From: Thermoplasmatota archaeon
Lineage (GTDB): Archaea; Thermoplasmatota; Penumbrarchaeia; Penumbrarchaeales; Penumbrarchaeaceae
Length of the DNA stretch: 5,231 nt
NCBI GenBank assembly: GCA_030591285.1
Contig: JAUVBH010000139.1
Span: 1 to 5,231 of the forward strand
Direction: 5' to 3'
Each line of letters starts with the position of its first letter. Position 1 is the stretch's first letter. The notes beneath the pieces are model-generated. The model made no database searches. It worked only from the letters and a program-made list of their open reading frames with translations, and was not told the DNA's origin. A program made the position numbers and the translations under genes. Positions 1 through 5,231 of the stretch are shown piece by piece.

Positions 1-566
1 ACCTCAAGAACGACATTGGCCTGATAATGGGCAAAAAGTCCAACCTTTGGCGACAGAAGAACATCTTCTTCGCTTGGTTTCCCTTCATGGTCCTGGACCA
101 GGAGGAGGTCTCCAAACCGTTCCAGTTTGATCCTTTCGCTTCCACCTATCCCTGCAACTCCGGATGCTCCCACCACAGGTTTTCCGGGTAGATTTGATAG
201 AATATCCTCGATCAGGTCAGCCTTTGTCTGGGCCGCATCAAGAGCCTCCACCACCACATCGACCTCCCCGAAGGGTTCGTGCATGGTTCCCTTTTCCAGC
301 TTACCATGGAAGATCTCAACATGACAGGTTGTGACCGCTTTCTCGATATTCTCTCTCAGGGCTTCGACCTTGTATTCACCGATCTGGTCCCTAAAATAGT
401 ACTGTCTGTTGAGGTTCGATTCTTCCACCTTGTCAAAGTCGATAATCAACAGATGTCCCACTCCTGCTCTGGCCAATGCCATGGCGACGTTGGAACCAAG
501 CCCGCCCGCTCCTGCGATCCCTACACTGGATCCGCTGAGCTTCCTAGCTACTTCAGGATCGTTCAC
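1..566 (-). CDS. ThiF/MoeB-family E1-like adenylyltransferase (3' end beyond left edge)
   Basis: The frame is open from a GTG at 564-566 to position 1, giving 188 residues without a stop. Visible E1 features are the nucleotide-binding GAGGLGS loop (residues 19-25), the acidic strand end DFD (43-45), NLNRQ (51-55), a Lys after IG (K66), the EALDAAQTKADL segment containing the expected catalytic Asp (D110), and a late SPKVGLFAHYQAN segment (172-184). Family members adenylate the C-terminal glycine of a ubiquitin-like sulfur carrier (ThiS/MoaD) using ATP in the cytoplasm. The compact length and C-terminal motif fit the short 'ThiF family 2' type (about 200 residues), so only a few residues should be missing. 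The visible part has a single Cys (C81) and no zinc-binding CxxC pairs, unlike classical ThiF/MoeB. The GTG start is supported by AGGAGG seven bases upstream. It follows the AOR gene by 40 nt; Aromatoleum-type AOR operons also carry a ThiF-like gene (AorE), suggesting a role in cofactor sulfuration. The family is sure; the partner carrier is not visible. Confidence 0.93.
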   Translation of the reverse strand, partial: MNDPEVARKLSGSSVGIAGAGGLGSNVAMALARAGVGHLLIIDFDKVEESNLNRQYYFRDQIGEYKVEALRENIEKAVTTCHVEIFHGKLEKGTMHEPFGEVDVVVEALDAAQTKADLIEDILSNLPGKPVVGASGVAGIGGSERIKLERFGDLLLVQDHEGKPSEEDVLLSPKVGLFAHYQANVVLE

Positions 567-573
567 GATAGGT

Positions 574-579
574 CCTCCT
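574..579 (-). promoter_or_regulatory. Shine-Dalgarno site of the ThiF-like gene
   Basis: AGGAGG read on the minus strand lies seven bases before the GTG at 564-566. It is the strongest ribosome binding site in the window and decides the non-ATG start, because no in-frame ATG lies in the gap upstream. Confidence 0.85.
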
Positions 580-606
580 GCCTGATGGCTATTCGATCGG
601 GAGGAT

Positions 607-2967
607 TTACCATTTTTCCCAATACCTTGGAGTATCGGCGGGGATCTCGTCCCCTTCTTTGTAATTTGCACCCCAAACATTGAGGTTCTGCTTGTCATCC
701 TCATCGATGGCTTTCTGAAGCACCTCAAGCATTTCCGGTTCATCTTCGAATCCAAGCTGCTTCATCTTCTGGGGAGTGGGGACTCCGTTGGGGGTCCATC
801 CTCTCCTGAAATAAACTGCATCCATGAGGCGCTGGTATTGGTCCAAACGGTGGTCACGGAGCAACTTCATTTTGTCCTCAACTGTTAGGTTTTCGACCTC
901 TTCTTCGCTGAGTCCAACGAGTTTCATGAGCTGCTTATCATACCGCTCCTGTCTGGAGACATATTCAAGCTTCGTAACGGGACCCTGGGACCTGTAGGGG
1001 GGGATATCATCCTTTCTTCTCCCCTTTCCGAACCAGACATTCATGGCCCTCTGCCAATTGTAAACCCTCTCCGATTGATCGATAAGATCCTTGGGGGATA
1101 TATCCCAGCCTGTCACACCACTCATGATGTCTGCGTAGTTCTGAACATGCTCCGGAACCTTTGCAGGCTCCTCGGTCTTTGAATTTGAAAGTGGAGTGGT
1201 ATCGTTCCAGGGGAGTTTACACAGTCCCACAAGTCCGAACCAGGTCCTCCAGACCGGGAAGTAGTGAAGAGCCTCTGCTTTATCCTTGAAGGTAGGGATC
1301 TGGTTGTTTACCATGTCCATGAAGATCAGCCAGGCCTCATCATGCTGAGGGCCCTTGGAAGCCATTGCGAACCCCCCCTGCTGAGCAAGTGACTCCTTGG
1401 ATACATATTCAGAGTATTCAAGCCCCTTCACCTCCATACCAGCATTCTCGATCAGATCCGGGTCTCCCCATCCTTTTTCGATAAGCCAATCCTTTACCCG
1501 TCGAACGCCCTTTGCTGCGACCTGTATGAATTCTCCCTTATCTCCCTGTGCGATACGATGAAGGAACTCAAGAACTGCCTGGGCATTTCCAAAGCAGAGC
1601 TCCAGACCGTTGCACCTCTCCTTGTTCAGAATGTGGTATTCGTACATCTCCATGTAGTAAGCAATGGATGTTGCCGCGGAGATAGTGTCCAATCCGTATG
1701 TGTCGCAGTAGAAATTGAACTCAAGGATCCATTCCGGGTCCCAAAGGGACATATTTGAACCGCCTGCGATCGTCTCATATTCCGGACCATCCACTGTCAC
1801 CATTTGACCCGCATATGGTCCGGTCCTTAGCTTGAACCCATCAACTGTCTTGGCACATGCCATGACACATCCGTACCAGCATCCGTCCGGGATAACTTGT
1901 GTGAAATACCTGTAGAACACCGAGGAATAGATGGTTGAAGCCTTTGGATGGCTTCCAAATCTATAATTTTCCGTTGGTAGCAGATCATAAGCATCCATTA
2001 CCTCCACCAGATTTCCGGTTCCGACCGTCCTCATGTTACATTGGGACTTGTCATTATTCCTGATCTGTGTGTGGTGCTTAATTCCGACCTTCGCGATCTT
2101 GTCGACATCTGCAGGATTGTTCTCAATTCCAGTAAAATCCTTGATCTTGGCAACAAGTGCCTTCAATCCTTTATCCCTGAAAACTGTCCCTAGACCGCCT
2201 CTTCCATGCTGTTTCAACCTGGCGACCTTTCTTCTGGGATCGTAGAAGGAAATGTTCAGAATGCCCCAGTAACTGTTCTCGGCTCCTTTTCCAGCTGTTA
2301 CTGTTGCTATCTTCTGCCTGGAGCTTTCTGTTTCTTCCTCTGAGTATATGTGGGTCAGCTGCTCAGCGAGAAGATGAGCATTTGTCTCCTCCAATGGTGC
2401 TGTTTCGATGGTCACCTTTCCGTTCAGACCATCTATGAGGACCAATACGTCTTCCTTTGACTTTCCCTGGAGGATGATCGAATCAAATCCGGCGAACTTC
2501 AGATAGGGTGCGAAGTACCCGCCTGCGTTGGAATCACATATCATATTTGTGGAGGGGGATATCGTTGTTGATAGACATTTTCCCATTCCAGAATATTGTG
2601 TGGTCCCGTTCATGGGGCCAGAATTCAGGCAGAGCACATTTTCTGGATCATTCCACTTTGTATCCTTTGAAACCAGGTCCCAGGTCTTTTTCAGACCGAA
2701 TCCCTTTCCACCTGTGAACTTCTTCTTGACATCTTCTTCAAGAGGAAGCTCTTTGATCTCCAGTTTGGTAAGATCCACAAAGAGCATCCTGTTAGCATAT
2801 CCTTTATCAACAGGCCTCTTTTTAAAAATGAATTCGGCAAGTACTTTATGAGCGCCTCTCAACTTCTCTCTGTCCCATTCATGCTTGGTATTGCCTGTGG
2901 AGAATTCGCCATTTTCCTTGCCGATCAATCTTGCATTGGTGTCATCGTTCAGACATTCAGAGCTCAT
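607..2967 (-). CDS. AOR-family tungsten-bispterin oxidoreductase, catalytic subunit, with N- and C-terminal extensions
   Basis: This 786-residue protein belongs to the aldehyde ferredoxin oxidoreductase family: cytoplasmic, oxygen-sensitive tungsten-pterin enzymes that oxidise aldehydes to acids with ferredoxin or, in the BamB branch, reduce benzoyl-CoA. Family landmarks are GGKGFG (86-91), SGMGK and the following TTISP (126-138), NAGGYFAPYLKFAG (147-160), HGRGGLGTVFRDKGLKA (254-270), Cys363/367/371, GPEYET (394-399), DTYGLD (422-427), QHDE with a probable active-site His (H542), and GLVGLC with Cys583 as the probable fourth cluster ligand. Typical members have about 600-650 residues. The family match begins near residue 58 and its usual C-terminus (RRGWTPNGVPT) falls at 721-731, so there is about 57 extra residues in front and about 40 behind. 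The cysteine spacing is CX3CX3C rather than CX2CX3C, and the Asp of the usual DXXGLC motif is Gly578. The ATG overlaps the ferredoxin stop (ATGA), implying translational coupling. Family is certain; substrate is not deducible. The QHDEAW context hints at a BamB-like rather than classical AOR branch, which is a low-confidence inference. Confidence 0.95.
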   Translation of the reverse strand: MSSECLNDDTNARLIGKENGEFSTGNTKHEWDREKLRGAHKVLAEFIFKKRPVDKGYANRMLFVDLTKLEIKELPLEEDVKKKFTGGKGFGLKKTWDLVSKDTKWNDPENVLCLNSGPMNGTTQYSGMGKCLSTTISPSTNMICDSNAGGYFAPYLKFAGFDSIILQGKSKEDVLVLIDGLNGKVTIETAPLEETNAHLLAEQLTHIYSEEETESSRQKIATVTAGKGAENSYWGILNISFYDPRRKVARLKQHGRGGLGTVFRDKGLKALVAKIKDFTGIENNPADVDKIAKVGIKHHTQIRNNDKSQCNMRTVGTGNLVEVMDAYDLLPTENYRFGSHPKASTIYSSVFYRYFTQVIPDGCWYGCVMACAKTVDGFKLRTGPYAGQMVTVDGPEYETIAGGSNMSLWDPEWILEFNFYCDTYGLDTISAATSIAYYMEMYEYHILNKERCNGLELCFGNAQAVLEFLHRIAQGDKGEFIQVAAKGVRRVKDWLIEKGWGDPDLIENAGMEVKGLEYSEYVSKESLAQQGGFAMASKGPQHDEAWLIFMDMVNNQIPTFKDKAEALHYFPVWRTWFGLVGLCKLPWNDTTPLSNSKTEEPAKVPEHVQNYADIMSGVTGWDISPKDLIDQSERVYNWQRAMNVWFGKGRRKDDIPPYRSQGPVTKLEYVSRQERYDKQLMKLVGLSEEEVENLTVEDKMKLLRDHRLDQYQRLMDAVYFRRGWTPNGVPTPQKMKQLGFEDEPEMLEVLQKAIDEDDKQNLNVWGANYKEGDEIPADTPRYWEKW

Positions 2968-3410
2968 TGGCAGTCCCCCTGTTTATGATAAACCGTTTCC
3001 TGGATCTCTGAGATCGGTACCTCGACGAGTTCCAATGCTCCTTCCGGGCAAGCCCTGACACAGGCCCCGCATGAGATGCACTTATGCGGAACAACCTCTC
3101 CAGGAGCTCTTCTCATTACATGGGTGGGACAGAATGCTACACAGGATTGACAGCCAATGCATGTCTTTTTATCAATGACAACAATCCCGTTTGGTAACCT
3201 TTTCAATGCCTGGACGGGACACATATCGATACAGAGACCGCAGTGATTGCAGTCTGTCATCTCCCAACCATTTTCTGTCTTTAATATCCTGATAGCCGAC
3301 CAGTCACCACCCTTATCATTTCGGTGCATGATCTGGGAACAGGCTACCTCGCAGTCCATATGTCCTTTGCACTTCTCGGGGTGGAATTTAATGATCTTAA
3401 CGGTTTCCAT
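2964..3410 (-). CDS. Ferredoxin-type electron-transfer subunit with four Fe-S cluster motifs, partner of the AOR enzyme
   Basis: This 148-residue soluble protein has three canonical CX2CX2CX3C motifs: C54/57/60/64, C84/87/90/94 and C111/114/117/121, each followed by Pro except where the spacing differs slightly. A fourth N-terminal motif has C14, C20 and C24, with His17 where the second Cys normally sits (CX2HX2CX3C). A lone C147 sits next to the C-terminus. The layout is that of HycB/DmsB-like and AorA/BamC-like subunits, in which motif 1 normally pairs with motif 4 and motif 2 with motif 3. The likely job is carrying electrons between the AOR cluster and an external ferredoxin or other acceptor. 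There is no signal peptide, Tat motif or membrane segment, so it should be cytoplasmic. The ATG lies 12 nt after the membrane-protein stop, behind a G-rich stretch (GGGGGAT); the stop overlaps the AOR ATG by four bases. Confidence is high for the class and good for the pairing with AOR. Confidence 0.93.
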   Translation of the reverse strand: METVKIIKFHPEKCKGHMDCEVACSQIMHRNDKGGDWSAIRILKTENGWEMTDCNHCGLCIDMCPVQALKRLPNGIVVIDKKTCIGCQSCVAFCPTHVMRRAPGEVVPHKCISCGACVRACPEGALELVEVPISEIQETVYHKQGDCQ

Positions 3411-3422
3411 TTTTTATCCCCC

Positions 3423-4109
3423 CTAGAAGAACACCAAAAGCACAATAACCCAGCATGCCACAGATACTATCCCGGACGCGGTGTAATATGCTCCCTTCTT
3501 GAATTTGTTCACATCAAGGTGGACCAGGTCCACCGCCATTACTGCAGGCATTGATATCCCTCCCAGGGCCGCTGCAAAGAAACCTCTTCCAGCGATCAAG
3601 GGTAGTATGCCTACAAGATCGGAAAATGCGATCAATGATCCCTCGGTGACAAGGGGGGTCATTATCTGTGTTATGATATATCCAACGGAAAAGATGAGGA
3701 AACCACCGATTATTCCTGCAAAAGCAAGGGTTCGGAAGTCTCTCTGTGTCCCATTTATGCTTCCAAGGATGACCTTTCTGTTCACGATCAATTCAAAGAT
3801 CAATCCTTCGGCCATTATGGCAATAGATGCACAGAGTACACAGGTGCCAACAGGTGCAACGAACCTAAGGATCCCTGCGAATAAAGCTACTGCAAAGGAC
3901 ACACCCATGGTATTGAACATCTTTCTGGCAAGGACCATGAATCCGATCCCGAACAGACCTGCCATCACTGCACCCATGGAGATCGGGATCCCCGCGATCT
4001 CCGGTTTAAAACCTCCAAGAATGCATTCCAGCAGACCCCATACGGATCCCAGTGCTATGACCCCGAAGGCCATCATTAGCATGTTCACTGCTTTGTTCTC
4101 TCTTTTCAT
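3423..4109 (-). CDS. Polytopic membrane protein of unknown function, weakly ECF S-component-like
   Basis: This is a 228-residue, very hydrophobic protein with a charged N-terminus (MKRENK) and six or seven predicted membrane spans, at roughly 8-30, 42-61, 69-87, 89-109, 127-150, 165-195 and 207-228. Notable residues are Trp24 and Glu28 in the first span (GSVWGLLE), a CVLC pair (C90, C93) at the start of the fourth span, and Glu101 within that span. There is one His only (H198), so haem binding is unlikely. The start chosen is the ATG at 4107-4109, seven bases after GAGGTGG (4117-4123). A TTG two codons earlier (4113-4115) would leave one base between it and that site and overlap the previous stop. 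Size, span count and the small-residue-rich WGLLE..LGG opening resemble ECF transporter substrate-binding S components, but no diagnostic motif is visible and no ATPase or T component is nearby. The gene sits two bases after the lipoprotein gene and 12 before the ferredoxin gene, so it should be co-expressed with both. Function is unknown. Confidence 0.85.
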   Translation of the reverse strand: MKRENKAVNMLMMAFGVIALGSVWGLLECILGGFKPEIAGIPISMGAVMAGLFGIGFMVLARKMFNTMGVSFAVALFAGILRFVAPVGTCVLCASIAIMAEGLIFELIVNRKVILGSINGTQRDFRTLAFAGIIGGFLIFSVGYIITQIMTPLVTEGSLIAFSDLVGILPLIAGRGFFAAALGGISMPAVMAVDLVHLDVNKFKKGAYYTASGIVSVACWVIVLLVFF

Positions 4110-4111
4110 TT

Positions 4112-4834
4112 TCAAACCACCTCTATTTCCACAACGTACTTGATATGGTATTTTTTGTCAAGGTCCGGGAAGAATGTTTTCATTTCATCCTGGACAAGAA
4201 TTCCACTGAGCATATCATTCCATGTGACCTCTTTATGATAACCATCAGAGGCCTTAATGGTGAAATTGTGATCTTGGGGGTTGGTGATCTCCGTTCCATT
4301 AAGGAGGTCGCTTATTAGGACGCCCTCCAGGGTCAAGGTATCATTTGACATCACGGTTGCAGTAAAGATATCAAAAGGCTGCATCCAGGTGTACAGATCA
4401 CCGTTTATTGTTATCGTATTTGCTTCAACGGGCTCTATGCTGACAATATCTCTCACGCGATATTTGCCGGGGAGGTCGGGGAAAACGGTCATGACATCAT
4501 CTTCCACAAGAATTCCCGCTTTCAGGTCCAGATGTGTGATGTTCTTCGAATATCCGTCAGAGCCCAGGATATTGTACTGCCAAAGGTCGATATCGGCAAC
4601 ACCTGCATCAAGGAGCAGATCCTCCAGTGATACACCGGTGTATTCTACATCATTGCTTCCCGTGATGGTCTCGGCTTGAAGGTCCTCGAAAATGTTGTGG
4701 ATCGTGTATTCCTTCGCGTTGATCATTATGATGGTCTCATTGTCACCATCGTCGTCATCATCGTCTCCACCCAAACAACCTGCAATGGCTGCAGTCATCA
4801 TTATCATGAGAACTATCAGGAAATGATACTTCAA
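4112..4834 (-). CDS. Extracytoplasmic lipoprotein with two SUOX/molybdopterin-binding-like domains
   Basis: This 240-residue protein has a hydrophobic signal sequence (1-18) ending in a lipobox, AIAGC, with Cys20 as the lipid-modified residue. A Gly-Gly-Asp6 linker (22-29) follows, typical of archaeal surface lipoproteins. The mature part consists of two homologous domains (about 36-135 and 140-240). Each starts with a short INxxxYT-type strand, has a [VL]xLxDLL segment, then a [SA]DGYxK motif (92-97 and 197-201), GILV (107-110 and 211-214), FPDL and a closing Y-x-[IV]-[RK]-x-[IV]-V-x-IE strand. The order LxDLLxxAGV ... GxDGYxxxxT resembles the oxidoreductase molybdopterin-binding (sulfite oxidase, PF00174-like) fold, but no cofactor-ligating Cys is present in either domain, so cofactor binding is doubtful. 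Five N-x-S/T sequons (N32, N98, N164, N179, N190) fit surface exposure. The start is TTG, supported by GAGGTGA six bases upstream. The gene follows the domain-sharing upstream gene by one base. The fold assignment is inference; lipoprotein status is strong. Confidence 0.88.
   Translation of the reverse strand: MKYHFLIVLMIMMTAAIAGCLGGDDDDDDGDNETIIMINAKEYTIHNIFEDLQAETITGSNDVEYTGVSLEDLLLDAGVADIDLWQYNILGSDGYSKNITHLDLKAGILVEDDVMTVFPDLPGKYRVRDIVSIEPVEANTITINGDLYTWMQPFDIFTATVMSNDTLTLEGVLISDLLNGTEITNPQDHNFTIKASDGYHKEVTWNDMLSGILVQDEMKTFFPDLDKKYHIKYVVEIEVV
4115..4417 (-). repeat. SUOX-like domain copy 2 of the lipoprotein
   Basis: Residues 140-240 of the lipoprotein repeat the pattern of residues 36-135: ITINGDLYTW opening, LEGVLISDLL, ASDGYHKEVTW, GILVQDE, FFPDL and a closing VVEIEVV strand. 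It is closer in its last third to the single domain of the upstream gene (shared DGYxKxVTWxD and VVEIEV) than to copy 1. This is a diverged protein-level repeat, not an exact DNA repeat. Confidence 0.8.
4117..4123 (-). promoter_or_regulatory. Shine-Dalgarno site of the membrane-protein gene, inside the lipoprotein's last codons
   Basis: GAGGTGG spans the Glu-Val codons at the end of the lipoprotein gene. Seven bases separate it from the ATG at 4107-4109 but only one from the upstream TTG at 4113-4115. It therefore favours the ATG as the start. Confidence 0.75.
4430..4729 (-). repeat. SUOX-like domain copy 1 of the lipoprotein
   Basis: Residues 36-135 hold MINAKEYTI, EYTGVSLEDLLLDAGV, GSDGYSKNIT, GILVEDD, FPDLPGKYRVRDIVSIE. 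The LEDLLLDAGV segment matches LVILIEDAGV of the upstream protein, and FPDL matches copy 2. The domain therefore shares different features with each of the other two copies, as expected for duplication and divergence. Confidence 0.8.
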
Positions 4835-4835
4835 C

Positions 4836-5231
4836 TCAAATCACCTCTATCTCGACAACATCCCTGACCCAGTAGGCCTTCGCTTTTGTCTCGAAGACCA
4901 CCTTCTTCTCATCAACTGTCAGGATCCCCGTTTCCACATCTCGCCATGTTACGGTCTTGAAATATCCGTCTGCGCCAATTATCCTGTAATCATGGGAGGA
5001 TGGCTCATCAACACCTGCATCTTCGATCAGAATTACAAGTGGTATACCTTCGAAACCCTGGACCTCAATAGTATCCATTTCACCAAGTTCATTCCAATCA
5101 TATTCCTTCCCGTTAAGTGTGAACATATCGCTCTTTTTTTCGCTCAATGTATTGTATGCTAGTGCAGAAAAAGAGCCTATGAGAATGATCGTTGCTATGA
5201 TGCCAAGCAGGAGATTCCATTTGGAACGTCC
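4836..5231 (-). CDS. Membrane-anchored protein with one SUOX-like domain (5' end beyond right edge)
   Basis: The frame is open from the right edge to a TGA at 4836-4838, giving 131 residues. The first visible residues, GRSKWN, are basic and are followed by a hydrophobic stretch (about 6-25, LLLGIIATIILIGSFSALA) and then a hydrophilic domain. This is a signal anchor, or a signal peptide cleaved after the Ala-Leu-Ala, placing the domain outside the cell. A TTG at 5145-5147 could be taken as a start and would give 103 residues, but it would discard the hydrophobic segment and no good ribosome binding site precedes it. The domain (36-131) matches both domains of the next gene: TLNGKEYDW, LVILIEDAGV, GADGYFKTVTWRD, GILTVDE and WVRDVVEIEV. 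As there, the fold resembles a molybdopterin-binding SUOX-like domain without an evident cofactor Cys. The true start lies off the window. Operon position and domain sharing suggest that it works with the lipoprotein. Function is unknown. Confidence 0.85.
   Translation of the reverse strand, partial: GRSKWNLLLGIIATIILIGSFSALAYNTLSEKKSDMFTLNGKEYDWNELGEMDTIEVQGFEGIPLVILIEDAGVDEPSSHDYRIIGADGYFKTVTWRDVETGILTVDEKKVVFETKAKAYWVRDVVEIEVI
4839..5126 (-). repeat. SUOX-like domain copy in the right-edge gene
   Basis: This is the third copy of the domain found twice in the lipoprotein, aligned over its whole length by the NGKEY opening, ADGYxKxVTWxD centre, GIL turn and VVEIEV ending. It differs at the FPDL element, which here reads VFETKAKAY. 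Confidence 0.78.
4841..4847 (-). promoter_or_regulatory. Shine-Dalgarno site of the lipoprotein gene, inside the upstream gene's last codons
   Basis: GAGGTGA on the minus strand is complementary to the usual archaeal 16S rRNA tail and lies six bases before the TTG at 4832-4834. It supports this non-ATG start, which is also needed to give a complete signal sequence. It falls on the Glu-Val codons at the end of the preceding gene. Confidence 0.8.

Noticed and set aside
567..606. The 40-nt gap between the AOR and ThiF-like genes as an internal promoter or terminator
   Set aside because: There is no T-rich tract, hairpin or TATA-like element. Its only clear signal is the AGGAGG ribosome binding site.
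279..683. A 134-codon plus-strand open frame across the AOR end and the ThiF-like gene
   Set aside because: It runs antisense to two well-supported genes, spans their junction and shows no recognisable motif.
3411..3422. The 12-nt gap before the ferredoxin gene (G-run followed by A-run) as a possible promoter or terminator
   Set aside because: It is too short for a TATA/BRE element plus start site, and the G-run is better explained as an imperfect ribosome binding site.
3499..4143. A 214-codon plus-strand open frame opposite the membrane-protein gene
   Set aside because: It is the antisense of a hydrophobic reading frame and its translation is rich in Pro, Thr and Ile without domain structure. 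The minus-strand frame has clear membrane spans, a ribosome binding site and operon spacing.
4746..4765. A short triplet-rich tract (cat/cgt repeats) resembling a microsatellite
   Set aside because: On the minus strand it encodes the Asp-rich linker after the lipobox, using mixed GAT and GAC codons, so it is a normal low-complexity linker.

Overview
The window looks archaeal, most likely a euryarchaeote of Thermoplasmatota type. This rests on the tungsten/aldehyde ferredoxin oxidoreductase (AOR) family enzyme with its poly-ferredoxin, GAGGTGA-type ribosome binding sites next to TTG and GTG starts, and a lipoprotein with a lipobox followed by a Gly-Gly-Asp6 linker. The phylum is inference; the gene content is read directly.

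All convincing genes lie on the minus strand, packed as one transcription unit read from right to left: gaps are 1, 2 and 12 nt, then a 4-nt ATGA overlap, then 40 nt. Neither end of the operon is in the window. In transcription order they are: (1) the 3' part of a membrane-anchored protein with one extracytoplasmic domain resembling the sulfite-oxidase/molybdopterin-binding (SUOX) fold (4836-5231, 5' end off the right edge); (2) a lipoprotein with two more copies of that domain (4112-4834); (3) a polytopic membrane protein of unknown function (3423-4109); (4) a ferredoxin-type electron-transfer subunit with four iron-sulfur motifs (2964-3410); (5) a large AOR-family tungsten-pterin oxidoreductase with extensions at both ends (607-2967); (6) a ThiF/MoeB-like E1 enzyme, cut by the left edge (1-566).

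Genes 4-6 form a recognisable cytoplasmic module: catalytic W-enzyme, electron-transfer subunit and a ThiF-like activating enzyme, resembling the AorA/AorB/AorE set of Aromatoleum-type AORs and, more loosely, BamB/BamC of class II benzoyl-CoA reductase. Genes 1-3 are envelope proteins whose co-transcription with such a module is the unusual part: three copies of a SUOX-like domain outside the cell plus a multi-pass protein that faintly resembles ECF transporter S components. They may import a substrate or cofactor precursor, or sense or transfer something at the membrane; the sequence does not decide this.

No RNA genes, mobile elements, CRISPR arrays, terminators or promoters were recognised. 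There is no stretch over 300 bases without a gene. The sizeable plus-strand open frames are antisense shadows of these genes.
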